A stretch of 64,000 nucleotides of DNA from Lapidilactobacillus wuchangensis (GTDB lineage: Bacteria > Bacillota > Bacilli > Lactobacillales > Lactobacillaceae): the NCBI RefSeq assembly GCF_003946645.1, contig NZ_RHOU01000010.1:27083-91082 (forward strand). Direction: 5' to 3'. The notes beneath the pieces were generated by a model, which saw nothing but the letters and a program-made list of their open reading frames with translations, did not search any database and had not been told where the DNA came from. The translations under genes and the position numbers were made by a program. Shown piece after piece: positions 25,243 through 33,771 of the stretch. The number at the start of each line of letters is the position of its first letter. Positions within the stretch are counted from its first letter, which is position 1.

Positions 25243-26946
25243 ATGTCTAAGAAGATTGTTATTGTTGGTGGTGTTGCTGGAGGTGCTTCTGCAGCAGCAC
25301 GGGCACGGCGGTTAGATGAAACTGCGAAGATTACCATGTTTGAGCGCGGACCACATGTGTCCTTTTCTAACTGTTCTTTACCCTATTATTTAGGTGGGTT
25401 AATTGACGACGCAGATGATTTGGTGATGATGTCACCAGAACAATTTGAGAAGCAATACAACATTGATGCCCAGGTCAACTCAGAAGTAGTCGCTGTTGAT
25501 CCAGCGGCTAAGATTGTGTCTGTTAAGCAAACACAAACTGGTGAAATGAAACAAGTTAATTATGACGAACTGGTATTGTCACCAGGTGCGAAGCCGGTAG
25601 CTCCTGCCTGCATCAAGGGAATTAATCGCGACAATGTTTTCACTGTGCGCAATGTGGTTGATATTAAGAAAATTCATACGTTTCTTGAAGTCAATCATGC
25701 GACTGATGTGGCAATTGTTGGTGGTGGTTTTATTGGCCTTGAAATGTGTGAGAACTTAGCTCATACCGGACGTCATATTTCATTGATCGAGGCCGCTGAT
25801 CATGTTATGGGGACGATTGATGAGGATTTTGCCCAATTAGTTCATAAAGAACTTTATGATCACGGCGTTGATGTGATTGTTAAAGAAGGTTTGGCAGAAA
25901 TTACTGCTGATAAAGCGATTCTAGGATCTGGTCGTGAAGTGCCTGCTCAGGCGGTGATTGTCGCTATTGGTGTGGCTCCGGAGACAGAATTAGCAACTAA
26001 AATTGGCTGTAAGCTCGGTTTAACTGGTGGCATCGCTGTTGATCAACATTATCAGACGTCAATTCCTAATATTTATGCGGTGGGCGATGCCATTGAAATA
26101 ACCCATATGTTAACGCGCAAGAAAACACGCTTGGCTTTGGCTTTCCCAGCGCAGATGGAAGCACGAGATGCCGTTGATCATATGTATGGTCGACCGATTC
26201 AAAATCAAGGCGTGATTGGTTCAGCCGCGATTCATATTTTCGATTTAAATGTGGCTTCAACGGGTTTAACTGAACACCAATGTCAAAAAGAGGGGATTGA
26301 TTTCCGCTCAGCAATGGTAATTCCTAAGAGTCGCGTTGGTTTAATGCCTGATGCAACACCACTTTATTTGAAACTAGTCTTTGCTTATCCGAGTGGTGAA
26401 GTGTTAGGGGCTCAGGCGTTAGGAAAGTCCGATGTCGACAAGCAAATTGATATTGTGGCCACGATGATCACGATGCATGGTAAAATCTCTGATTTAACGC
26501 ATCTAGAAGTTTGTTACTCACCTTGGTTTAGCACCGCTAAAAACGCGGTTAATATGGCTGCTTTAGTTGCTGAAAACATTTTAAATGGTGAGTATGAACA
26601 AGTACCGTTGACAGAAGTTCGTAAGTTGGTTGAGAAGAAGGCTTTCATTATTGACGCTCGTGAACCAGATGAATATGCGGCAGGCCATATCATTAATGCC
26701 GTCAATATTCCGCTAAGTGAATTCCGCCAGCGTTTAGATGAAATTCCTACTGACCAGCCGGTTTATATTCACTGCCTGTCCAGCCAACGTAGCTATAACA
26801 TGGTGCGCGCATTAGGCAATCTGGGCTATCACAATGTTTATAATATTGTCGGTTCATTCTTAGGTTTATGTGAATACGAATATTTCCAAGATCAAGTCAC
26901 TGAACGGCAACCAATTGTCACCAATTATCGTTTTGATTTACTATAA
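25243..26946 (+). CDS. CoA-disulfide/persulfide reductase with C-terminal rhodanese domain
   Basis: A 567-residue flavoenzyme with AGGAGG upstream. FAD motif GGVAGGASAAARAR (residues 8-21), redox cysteine in FSNCSLPYYLGG (about 44), second dinucleotide motif VGGGFIGLEMCENL, FAD-binding YAVGDAIE, and a dimerisation domain (about 340-450). The last 100 residues are a rhodanese domain (FIIDAREPDEYAAGHI) with its own active cysteine in IHCLSSQRS. This is the CoADR-RHD/NADH-dependent persulfide reductase architecture: it reduces CoA disulfide, polysulfide or CoA-persulfide with NAD(P)H. Next to a YeeE transporter it most likely releases sulfide from imported sulfane sulfur. Confidence 0.92.
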   Translation: MSKKIVIVGGVAGGASAAARARRLDETAKITMFERGPHVSFSNCSLPYYLGGLIDDADDLVMMSPEQFEKQYNIDAQVNSEVVAVDPAAKIVSVKQTQTGEMKQVNYDELVLSPGAKPVAPACIKGINRDNVFTVRNVVDIKKIHTFLEVNHATDVAIVGGGFIGLEMCENLAHTGRHISLIEAADHVMGTIDEDFAQLVHKELYDHGVDVIVKEGLAEITADKAILGSGREVPAQAVIVAIGVAPETELATKIGCKLGLTGGIAVDQHYQTSIPNIYAVGDAIEITHMLTRKKTRLALAFPAQMEARDAVDHMYGRPIQNQGVIGSAAIHIFDLNVASTGLTEHQCQKEGIDFRSAMVIPKSRVGLMPDATPLYLKLVFAYPSGEVLGAQALGKSDVDKQIDIVATMITMHGKISDLTHLEVCYSPWFSTAKNAVNMAALVAENILNGEYEQVPLTEVRKLVEKKAFIIDAREPDEYAAGHIINAVNIPLSEFRQRLDEIPTDQPVYIHCLSSQRSYNMVRALGNLGYHNVYNIVGSFLGLCEYEYFQDQVTERQPIVTNYRFDLL

Positions 26947-26974
26947 CAATTAAAGTCAAAAAAGGAGGGGCTAA

Positions 26975-27742
26975 GTGGTGGCTAAAAAACGACGATTAAC
27001 AATCTTAGTTTGGCTGATTTTACTGATTGTTTGGGAACTGGTCACACGATTGCACTTAGTCTCAGCAATTTTGTTTCCCGCACCTGAAGAAGTTTGGCGG
27101 ACCTTCGTTGGTATTTTGCGTCAAGGGTATAATGGGATTCCTTTTTGGCAGCACTTAGGGATTACTTTATTGCGTTTATTTAGTGCCATCATTTTGGCAA
27201 TTGTGACGGCAGTACCTTTGGGATTGGCCTCAGGAATGTCAGCGACAGTTAATGGTCTGGTTGATTCGCTGATTCAATTTTATCGACCGATTCCGCCATT
27301 GGCTTACTATACGTTATTAATTCTCTGGTTTGGAATTGGCGAATCTTCGAAAATCATTTTGCTGTATTTAGCCGCTTTCGCTCCGATTTATTTGGCTGGG
27401 GTTGAAGGGGTTCATAATCTAAACCAGGATTATCAACTCAGTGCCCAGTCTCTTGGCGCTTCGAAAAGTCAAATCTTTCGCTGGGTGATTTTTCCTGGGT
27501 CCTTACCAAGTTTGTTCACAGGTATTCGCACGGCAGTAGGTGTTTCTTTCTCAACATTGGTTGCCGCCGAAATGGTGGCGTCAACGTCGGGAATCGGCTG
27601 GATGGTCATTGACGCTTCCAAATATTTAAAAAGTAGTGTGATGTTCTTAGGTATCCTAATTTTAGGTGGCTTAGGTCTGTTGCTGGATTGGGGTTTGCGT
27701 CGTCTAGAAAATGCGGTTGTTTTCTGGAAGGGACATCAATGA
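26975..27742 (+). CDS. ABC transporter permease (TauC/SsuC-like)
   Basis: A 255-residue permease with about six membrane helices. The EAA loop (SAQSLGASKSQIFRWVIFPGSLP) is well conserved, and the N-terminal LFPAPEEVW segment is typical of TauC/SsuC proteins. GTG starts at 26975 and 26978 both follow AAGGAGGGG, the second with the better spacing. It lies 28 bases after the reductase gene and overlaps the binding-protein gene by 4 bases (ATGA), so it belongs to the same operon. By family it would import a sulfonate such as taurine, though the family also carries nitrate and pyrimidine precursors. Confidence 0.9.
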   Translation: MVAKKRRLTILVWLILLIVWELVTRLHLVSAILFPAPEEVWRTFVGILRQGYNGIPFWQHLGITLLRLFSAIILAIVTAVPLGLASGMSATVNGLVDSLIQFYRPIPPLAYYTLLILWFGIGESSKIILLYLAAFAPIYLAGVEGVHNLNQDYQLSAQSLGASKSQIFRWVIFPGSLPSLFTGIRTAVGVSFSTLVAAEMVASTSGIGWMVIDASKYLKSSVMFLGILILGGLGLLLDWGLRRLENAVVFWKGHQ

Positions 27743-28749
27743 TGAGAAAACTGAGACGCTTTATCCAGTTATTAGGATTACTCATTGTGGGCATTTTTTT
27801 AGGCGGCTGTCAGTCAAAGGCCACGACAGAAGTACCTAATGAAATCCGCATCGGTGTTTTAAATACACCTAATGACGTCGCCGTGGCGCGGCAATTAGGT
27901 TATTTTCAGGCGGCCTTTCCTAAACAAAGAGTTAAATTCATTACCTTTGATTCTGGCGTTGATGCTAATAAGGCATTGCTGGCTGGCGGGGTTGATTTTG
28001 CGACGATGGGTGATACTAATGGTGTGGTCGCCTTGGCGGCTGGCATACCGGTGCAACTTTGTTGGATCAACGAAATTTGTGGCGCTAATGAGGCCCTAGT
28101 TGTGCGTAAAAATTGTGGTATTAAGTCGATTCATGATTTAATTGGTAAGAAAATTGCCACGCCCTTTGCTTCGACGGCACATTACAGTTTAATGGTTGCC
28201 CTAGAACAAGCTGGAATTCGTGATCAGGTCACCTTGCTTGATTTAGATACCCAGAATATCGTCGCAGCTTGGCAACGTGGCAATATTGATGCAGCGTATA
28301 CTTGGCAGCCAACTTTATCGCAGCTATTACCTGAGTCTGACGTTTTAGTAGACAGTGCCGCCTTAGCAAAAACTGGTAATTCCACGGGGAACATTACCTT
28401 GGTTCGGCAGGAATTTGCCCAACAACAACCACAACTTACTCAGCGATTTATTGAAGTTCTCAATCGTGCCCATCAACTGCGTCAAACTGATTATGCGAAA
28501 ACCGTGCGCGCTGCGGCTAAGCAAACAGGCATTAGTGTGGCTGAAGCTAAGTTGCAAATGAACGGAACAAGTTGGCCGGGCTTATCGGCCGAGTTTTCGC
28601 CAAAATATTTGGGTACTCAAGTCACAGTTGGCCAGTTCGTTAAAGAAATGCAGCAAACGGGTGTTTTTATGGCGCGACAACAAACAATCAGTCAGGCACC
28701 AACTTTAAAGCAATTTGATCAGTTTATTTGGAAAGGTGGCTTGTCCTAA
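27739..28749 (+). CDS. ABC transporter substrate-binding lipoprotein (TauA/SsuA-like)
   Basis: A 336-residue lipoprotein. The start at ATG 27739 overlaps the permease stop (ATGA), with AAGGGA about 7 bases upstream. The signal peptide ends in the lipobox FLGGCQSK (cysteine at about 26). The mature part is a type II periplasmic-binding fold of the TauA/SsuA/ThiY group (IRIGVLNTPNDVAVARQLGYF, FATMGDTNGVVALAAGIPVQ, IATPFASTAHYSLMVALEQAG). The AFASTAHY-like loop matches taurine-binding proteins. Two unusual cysteines occur near the ligand region (VQLCWINEICGAN). The ligand is inferred, not shown. Confidence 0.88.
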   Translation: MMRKLRRFIQLLGLLIVGIFLGGCQSKATTEVPNEIRIGVLNTPNDVAVARQLGYFQAAFPKQRVKFITFDSGVDANKALLAGGVDFATMGDTNGVVALAAGIPVQLCWINEICGANEALVVRKNCGIKSIHDLIGKKIATPFASTAHYSLMVALEQAGIRDQVTLLDLDTQNIVAAWQRGNIDAAYTWQPTLSQLLPESDVLVDSAALAKTGNSTGNITLVRQEFAQQQPQLTQRFIEVLNRAHQLRQTDYAKTVRAAAKQTGISVAEAKLQMNGTSWPGLSAEFSPKYLGTQVTVGQFVKEMQQTGVFMARQQTISQAPTLKQFDQFIWKGGLS

Positions 28750-29516
28750 TGTCAGCTTTAGTCACTGCGACTCAACTTAGTTTACGTTATGCCACTACAG
28801 CTGATCCGATTGTAGCAGCGACGGATTTTACGATTGAGCAACAAGAAATTTTAGCGCTAGTTGGGCCATCTGGTTGTGGCAAAAGTACTATTTTAAAGGC
28901 GATTGCCGGTTTTATTCCGCATACAGGTGAATTACAAATGGCCACCCGTGAAATTACCGCACCGGGGAGTGACCGTGGTGTAGTTTTTCAGAATGCTTCC
29001 CTTTATCCATGGCTAAATGTGGCTCAAAATGTTGCCTTTGGTTTGCGGGCAGCTAGTCAACCAGTTGCAAAAATTGACCAACGCGTGCAGCAACTGTTGC
29101 AATTGATCGATTTACAGGCTCAAGCGCAGCGACCAATTTTTGCACTATCTGGTGGTATGCGCCAGCGTGTAGCCATTGCCCGCGCACTAGCACCACAACC
29201 GCCATTGTTATTGTTAGATGAACCTTTTGGTGCTCTGGACGCTTTTACTCGCCAGAAAATGCAGCAACTAATTCTAGATATTTGGCGGCGCGAACAAGTT
29301 AGCATGTTGTTGATCACGCACGACCTAACTGAGGCTCTGCGCTGTGGTTCTCGGATTGCTGTGATGAGCAAGCAAGCACATAAAATTGTTAAAATCTATG
29401 ACAATCCCTGCCAAGGAATGACTGCAGATGAATTGGCCAGCCCCTTGATTGAACCCGCAGCAATGCAATTGCGACATGAGATTTTGCAGGTAATTAATGA
29501 AACTGCTGCAGAATAA
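28749..29516 (+). CDS. ABC transporter ATP-binding protein (TauB/SsuB-like)
   Basis: A 255-residue ATPase starting MSALVTATQLSLRYA at 28749. Its A overlaps the stop of the lipoprotein gene (TAATG). Walker A GPSGCGKST, VFQNASLYPWLNV as Q-loop, signature LSGGMRQR, Walker B LLLLDEPFGALD and LLITHD. GALDAFTR is typical of TauB/SsuB. With the permease and lipoprotein it completes the importer. No taurine or alkanesulfonate-cleaving enzyme (TauD, SsuD, Xsc) is present in this window. Confidence 0.92.
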   Translation: MSALVTATQLSLRYATTADPIVAATDFTIEQQEILALVGPSGCGKSTILKAIAGFIPHTGELQMATREITAPGSDRGVVFQNASLYPWLNVAQNVAFGLRAASQPVAKIDQRVQQLLQLIDLQAQAQRPIFALSGGMRQRVAIARALAPQPPLLLLDEPFGALDAFTRQKMQQLILDIWRREQVSMLLITHDLTEALRCGSRIAVMSKQAHKIVKIYDNPCQGMTADELASPLIEPAAMQLRHEILQVINETAAE

Positions 29517-29529
29517 ATTTTCGCTAATA

Positions 29530-29580
29530 ATAAAAAACTCGTTGACACTGATTAAAATCGGCAGTGTTAACGAGTTTTTT
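29530..29580 (+). terminator. Terminator of the sulfur cluster
   Basis: AAAAACTCGTTGACACTG pairs with CAGTGTTAACGAGTTTTTTT, 15 bases after the ATPase stop. Confidence 0.85.
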
Positions 29581-29618
29581 TGAGTAGATGTGATAGCAAA
29601 ATTAGCGTTTAATAACTT

Positions 29619-29834
29619 TTATTGGCGGTGCTTCTTATGAATATAAGTAACAATTAATTCGACGGCAATCACTACCAATGCAATCACAGCAATAATTGCC
29701 AGCGCGATACTTTGCGTAACGATGGTTTCAGGGTAACCTGAGCCATCAGTGCGGCGAATTAAGACAACAACTGCTAAAATTAACAAAATTAAGGCGCCAA
29801 GACCATTGAGCCACCAAAATGTTTTTCGTTTCAA
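29619..29834 (-). CDS. Small two-helix membrane protein
   Basis: A 71-residue protein with two hydrophobic helices (LGALILLILAVVVLI and AIIAVIALVVIAVELIV) separated by a short polar loop (RRTDGSGYPETIV) and a basic end. The start is TTG 29834, nine bases after GGAGG. It lies 23 bases downstream of the XRE-membrane protein on the same strand, so the two form one transcription unit. I do not recognise a family. Membrane partner proteins of XRE regulators often have this size. Confidence 0.65.
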   Translation of the reverse strand: MKRKTFWWLNGLGALILLILAVVVLIRRTDGSGYPETIVTQSIALAIIAVIALVVIAVELIVTYIHKKHRQ

Positions 29835-29857
29835 AACGATTCCTCCATCTAAGTCTG

Positions 29858-30412
29858 TTAGGAAGCAATTAATTTTTGCCAGTAGTGGTAGCCGACTGTC
29901 GCAGCGATACCAAGACCGCTGAGCAAATAAATAACCTGCAAGCTAAAAGGTATTTTTAGAATATTCGACGTTGCCAGAAGAATCATTAACAGACTGACGC
30001 AACTATCAAGTTTTAGCAGCCAGCTAGATAGTTGTGGTTGACGTTGATGCTGCCACAATAGTCCCAGTAAGATGACAATCAATAAATCTGAACAGATTAA
30101 CATCATGGCCGAGGTGGCCACAGTTAGCCGACCAATAATCAGCATTGCCAAGACTGGCCCCAAAAGGAACGCTGATTTGCGGCCAACGACTTTGCCGGGC
30201 TTTTCGCTAACTAAATCTAATAATGAGTCAGTTGAAACTTGATAAAGTTGGGCCAAACTTCGCATCATCAAAGGGTCAGGTAAATTCCGCCCCGTTTCCC
30301 AAGTGGAGACAGTTTGCCGTGAAACATATAAAGTATCAGCAACTTGCTGCTGGGTTAAATGTTGCAGTTGGCGCGCGTTTTTTAAATTATTGGCTAATGA
30401 AAATTCTGACAT
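29858..30412 (-). CDS. XRE-family regulator with membrane domain
   Basis: A 184-residue protein. Residues 7-62 are an HTH_3 domain (LKNARQLQHLTQQQVADTLYVSRQTVSTWETGRNLPDP). After a linker, residues 80-180 hold about four membrane helices. GAGAGGAA precedes the ATG. DNA-binding proteins with a membrane tail are common in Lactobacillales and are thought to sense membrane or cell-envelope state, but few are studied. It pairs with the small membrane protein downstream. A second XRE/membrane pair on the other strand begins 248 bases away. Confidence 0.85.
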   Translation of the reverse strand: MSEFSLANNLKNARQLQHLTQQQVADTLYVSRQTVSTWETGRNLPDPLMMRSLAQLYQVSTDSLLDLVSEKPGKVVGRKSAFLLGPVLAMLIIGRLTVATSAMMLICSDLLIVILLGLLWQHQRQPQLSSWLLKLDSCVSLLMILLATSNILKIPFSLQVIYLLSGLGIAATVGYHYWQKLIAS

Positions 30413-30659
30413 GATCGAATTCCTCTCTAAAATAGTTAAATGGTGTGAAAATAGCTAGCAAGGATAACTAGCATTGTTGATCTATCAAGGAAAATTAGTA
30501 ATGAGATCGGCACACTAATGACTAATGTTGATCGTATAATCTGGCACTGCGTCTTTTTTTCAAAAATTAAGTAGAACAATATACATGTCAATATGACATA
30601 TATAGTTTACACCACTAGCTAAACACGTTATGCTTTTTGACAAGGAGGTTAGATATTAA

Positions 30660-30854
30660 TTGAAAAATAAACGCTTAAAGTTAGCCAGAGTTGCCGCTGA
30701 TTTAAGCCAAGCAGAATTGGCTGAGCAGGTTGGCGTCACTCGTCAGACAATTGGTCTAATTGAAGCGGGTCGCTATAATCCTACTTTAAAACTCTGTATT
30801 GCGATTTGCCAAGCACTAGATAAAACATTGAACGATTTATTCTGGGGGGAATAG
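30660..30854 (+). CDS. Short XRE-family (HTH_3) regulator
   Basis: A 64-residue protein that is almost only a helix-turn-helix (LKLARVAADLSQAELAEQVGVTRQTIGLIEAGRYNP) with the usual LCIAICQALDKTLNDLFW end. The TTG start at 30660 follows AAGGAGG. Regulators of this type (YozG-like) usually sit next to a small membrane protein gene, as here (30857, two bases after the stop). The unit is divergent from the XRE-membrane gene at 30412. The target is probably its own operon. Confidence 0.88.
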   Translation: MKNKRLKLARVAADLSQAELAEQVGVTRQTIGLIEAGRYNPTLKLCIAICQALDKTLNDLFWGE

Positions 30855-30856
30855 TT

Positions 30857-31324
30857 ATGAAGATTAAGGATGAACGGATTGTGAGTGCTAGCCGCCGCAT
30901 TCTAAATGAAACGTATCTGTTAGTTATGACGTTTGCGTTGGTATCGCTATTCAGTAAGTATTATTTCTTGAAGTTACCAATGAGTAGTTATGTGACTGAG
31001 TTAGTGATGATTGGTGGCAGTGTGCTATATATTATTGTGCGGCAGTTGACGCTGGGTTTAGAAATTATCCATTCGACTCACCAAGCCAAACTGTGGTGGA
31101 GCTTGGCCGCTGTTGGTTTAAGTATTCTCGCCACAATCATTGCCGGTTTTCAAAATTATCAACAGTATCACGCTAAATATCAAGGTGTGTTCGACAAGCA
31201 TTTTCTAATGGCACTAGTCTTCCTGTTTGCTGCTAATTTGCTGCTCACTGGTGTCATCATTGCCACGTTATACTGGCTCAATCGTCGTGGGCAGGCATCT
31301 TTTGAACGGCGGATCAATCGTTAA
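30857..31324 (+). CDS. Membrane protein of the XRE-linked DUF6773-like type
   Basis: A 155-residue protein with four hydrophobic helices. It starts MKIKDERIVSASRRILNETY, a stretch common to DUF6773-like proteins paired with YozG regulators. Its GGGGGA ribosome-binding site lies within the end of the XRE gene, so the two are translationally linked. The last helix is followed by a basic tail (NRRGQASFERRINR). The function is unknown. The pairing with the regulator is the main clue. Confidence 0.72.
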   Translation: MKIKDERIVSASRRILNETYLLVMTFALVSLFSKYYFLKLPMSSYVTELVMIGGSVLYIIVRQLTLGLEIIHSTHQAKLWWSLAAVGLSILATIIAGFQNYQQYHAKYQGVFDKHFLMALVFLFAANLLLTGVIIATLYWLNRRGQASFERRINR

Positions 31325-31358
31325 ACACGCAATCCAATCAAATAACATGAATCAGTAA

Positions 31359-31388
31359 GTCCGACTAAATAAATAGTCGGATTTTTTC
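31359..31388 (+). terminator. Terminator after the XRE/membrane pair
   Basis: AGTCCGACTA pairs with TAGTCGGATT and is followed by TTTT. Confidence 0.75.
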
Positions 31389-31483
31389 TTGCCGTTTTTT
31401 CATTCTCAAACGTTATCTATAGTGTAAGCAATTCACGCCGGCGAATCAGCTTAACAAAATAAAATTCAATGGAGGTTTTGAAG

Positions 31484-31714
31484 ATGGCAACAAGTTGGCA
31501 AGCGACCACGATCGCTTTAGAAATGAAAGGTGAACATTATGAAGACGGCGTCATGTTCCGTCGTTTTAACAAAATCGTTGCAGCACCATCGGCAGCGCAA
31601 CTAAAGACCTTGGGCACGGCCCTGGCTAAATTAGGTGTGGCCGATCAGTTAGGCGATGCTGAAGTAACTGTCAAGCAATTGGTGAGCTTTGATGATCAAG
31701 AGGAAGGTGAATAA
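31484..31714 (+). CDS. DUF1659 domain protein
   Basis: A 76-residue protein starting MATSWQATTIALEM. The ATG at 31484 is 9 bases after TGGAGG. An upstream in-frame ATG overlaps that site. It matches the small DUF1659 family (K-x-x-x-x-F-x-x-I-x-x-x-A pattern in RRFNKIVAAPSAAQLKTL). Members are found together with DUF2922 proteins in Firmicutes, and the same pair is seen here with a two-base gap. The function is unknown. The acidic end (FDDQEEGE) and lack of signal peptide suggest a cytoplasmic protein. Confidence 0.78.
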   Translation: MATSWQATTIALEMKGEHYEDGVMFRRFNKIVAAPSAAQLKTLGTALAKLGVADQLGDAEVTVKQLVSFDDQEEGE

Positions 31715-31716
31715 AG

Positions 31717-31956
31717 ATGAAACAATTACAACTACAATATCAAACATCACAACAGAAGAAACGGACATTGACTGTCAATAACGTTAATCAGGAACTTGAG
31801 CCGGCAGTTGTCCGTGAACAAATGGCGGCAATTTCTGCCAGTCAACTGTTCAAGCAAGGGGATGAAGAGCTTTACCATGAACCATTGGCGGCTAATTACG
31901 TTGAACGAATTGTGACCCCAATTTTCTCAGTAAAAACTGATGTTGATGAAAAATAA
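31717..31956 (+). CDS. DUF2922 domain protein
   Basis: A 79-residue protein (MKQLQLQYQTSQQKKRTLTVNNVNQELEP) that fits DUF2922, the usual partner of DUF1659. It follows the DUF1659 gene with a two-base gap and an AAGGTG site inside that gene. The C-terminal YVERIVTPIFSVKT segment is typical. The function is unknown. The fixed pairing suggests the two proteins act together. Confidence 0.75.
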   Translation: MKQLQLQYQTSQQKKRTLTVNNVNQELEPAVVREQMAAISASQLFKQGDEELYHEPLAANYVERIVTPIFSVKTDVDEK

Positions 31957-32053
31957 TTTATTTTTTCTTAAGGCGGTAAACCATTGATATATCAAGCTAA
32001 ATTGGCAGTTGTCTAGACCAGGTGACAGCGTTGTCATCTTAATTTGGTGCGTG

Positions 32054-32086
32054 TGTTACACTTCTGTAACATTAAAGCGTTATGAT
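32054..32086 (+). promoter_or_regulatory. WalR-type box and -10 of the NlpC/P60 gene
   Basis: TGTTAC-N5-TGTAAC at 32054-32070 matches the WalR (YycF) consensus TGTWAH-N5-TGTWAH. TATGAT at 32081-32086 follows 10 bases later, so the box covers the -35 region. Confidence 0.65.
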
Positions 32087-32150
32087 AGGGGGTATTCAAG
32101 AATGAGCTTTAGTCTATACTCGGTTTTGGAAAAAAGGGGAATACTACATT

Positions 32151-33458
32151 ATGACGCAGAATAAAACAATGGCTTCACTTATGATCGGTATGGGTGTTCT
32201 GGCAACGGCTGCCTTGGCAACCCAAAAGACCGACGAAACTCAAGCAGCAACTCGGAAAGTAGGTTACGCCGAGGGGGCGACTACTGTTTGGACCAGTCCA
32301 GAAGCTGGACAAAAGGTTAAACGGTATTTATTACCTAATCAATCCGTTGAATTTGTTGCGAGCAAGAAAGTTTATAGCCAAACTTGGTTACAAACAACTG
32401 ACGGTGGTTGGGTACCAGAAATGTACCTTGCTGCTGAAAGCACAACAACTACTAATACAAATGCAGCAACAACTAATAATGCTGCTAACACAACAGCAAC
32501 TGCTCCAGTAGCAACAACACCAACGACACCAATTGGTACTTTAACAGCAACTTATCAATCAGGTGCAACTACAGTTTGGCAAAGTGTTGGCTTCTCTAAT
32601 GTCAAAGGTTATTTGGCTACTGGTCAAACAGCTCAATATGTTGCCACTCAACAAGCTAACGGCGTAACTTGGTATCAATTACAAAATGGCGGTTGGGTAT
32701 GTGGTAGTTTCGTTGCTAATGGCGACCAATCTGCCCAAGCACAACAACCAGCTGCTTCAACAGAAACAGCTCAAACAACTGAGAATACGCAAGATACAAC
32801 TGCTACAGCACCAGCTACGGAAACACCAGCAGTTACGACACCTGCACCAGCTGCACCTGCTGAAAGCACAACAACTGAACAACCAGCTACTGATACGACA
32901 ACTAATGCTGATACTGCTGCTACTAATAATGCTAATAGCAACACGACAGTAAACACAAACAATAATCAAACAACTAACACAAATCAAAACAATAACACCA
33001 CAACTAATAACAACAGTAACCAAACACAAACAGTCACAAAACCTGTTACACCAGCACCAACAACACCAAGCACAAATAACAACTCAGCTGCTAAGGCATC
33101 ACGTGCAGAAATTGTTAATTATGCCAAGAACTTTATTGGTGTCCCATATGTTTGGGGTGGTACTACACCAGCCGGTTTCGACTGCTCTGGTTTAGTTCAG
33201 TACGTTTACGGTCATTTTGGTATTAATTTACCACGGGTTACTTACCAACAAGAATACAGCGGTACTGTTAAGTCCGTTGCATCAGCACAACCTGGTGACT
33301 TATTATTCTTCGGTGACCGTGGTAATACGTATCACGTTGCTATCTCACTTGGTGGCGGTAGCTACTTACACGCACCAACGCCTGGCCAGAATGTTACAAT
33401 TGGCTCAACTCAATGGTTTGCACCTTCATTCGCAATGAGCGTTCCTGGTGTTTACTAG
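32151..33458 (+). CDS. Secreted NlpC/P60 peptidoglycan hydrolase with two SH3-like domains
   Basis: A 435-residue protein with AAGGGG upstream. Residues 1-33 form a signal peptide (SLMIGMGVLATAALA, cut near TQAA). Two SH3-like repeats follow (about 38-98 and 128-188, each with TTVW and a GGWV end). Then comes a Thr/Asn/Gln/Ala-rich low-complexity linker of about 130 residues. The last 115 residues are an NlpC/P60 domain: catalytic cysteine in FDCSGLVQYVYG, histidines in TYHVAISLGGG and YLHAPTPG. Such enzymes cut the D-Glu to diamino-acid bond of wall peptides. A WalR-type box precedes it. The linker is A/C-rich in codon use, unlike its flanks, as is usual for such linkers. Confidence 0.92.
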   Translation: MTQNKTMASLMIGMGVLATAALATQKTDETQAATRKVGYAEGATTVWTSPEAGQKVKRYLLPNQSVEFVASKKVYSQTWLQTTDGGWVPEMYLAAESTTTTNTNAATTNNAANTTATAPVATTPTTPIGTLTATYQSGATTVWQSVGFSNVKGYLATGQTAQYVATQQANGVTWYQLQNGGWVCGSFVANGDQSAQAQQPAASTETAQTTENTQDTTATAPATETPAVTTPAPAAPAESTTTEQPATDTTTNADTAATNNANSNTTVNTNNNQTTNTNQNNNTTTNNNSNQTQTVTKPVTPAPTTPSTNNNSAAKASRAEIVNYAKNFIGVPYVWGGTTPAGFDCSGLVQYVYGHFGINLPRVTYQQEYSGTVKSVASAQPGDLLFFGDRGNTYHVAISLGGGSYLHAPTPGQNVTIGSTQWFAPSFAMSVPGVY

Positions 33459-33480
33459 AAAATAATATTTGCAGAATAAT

Positions 33481-33513
33481 GAGATCTCATCTTTGGATGG
33501 GGTCTTTTTTGTT
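33481..33513 (+). terminator. Terminator of the SH3-NlpC/P60 gene
   Basis: AGATCTCATC pairs with GATGGGGTCT, followed by a T tract. Confidence 0.75.
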
Positions 33514-33771
33514 TTTCCAGCGAGAGTAAGACTTGCTGAATAAGATTGACGTTCTGGTTTAGCCACTGATGTTACAGATAATCTAAAAAATGTTAACATT
33601 GATCGTTGCTTAACAATTCCATACCTGATACGATATGGGCATCAGGAGAAATATGCTCCAGATAAATAAGAATTAAGGTCGTACAGTTAAGTGTTAATTT
33701 TCTGTATGTGGATTAAAAGAAAGAGATTTAATTTATACCCTTCTCCTGAAATAATTTTTAGGAGGTATCAA

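Noticed and set aside
32686..32952. Leu/Gln-rich frame inside the NlpC/P60 gene
   Set aside because: It is a shifted reading of the low-complexity linker of the real gene.
33691..33771. N-terminal extension of the ComK-like gene
   Set aside because: The extra 27 codons have no ribosome-binding site, while TTG 33772 has AGGAGG at good distance.
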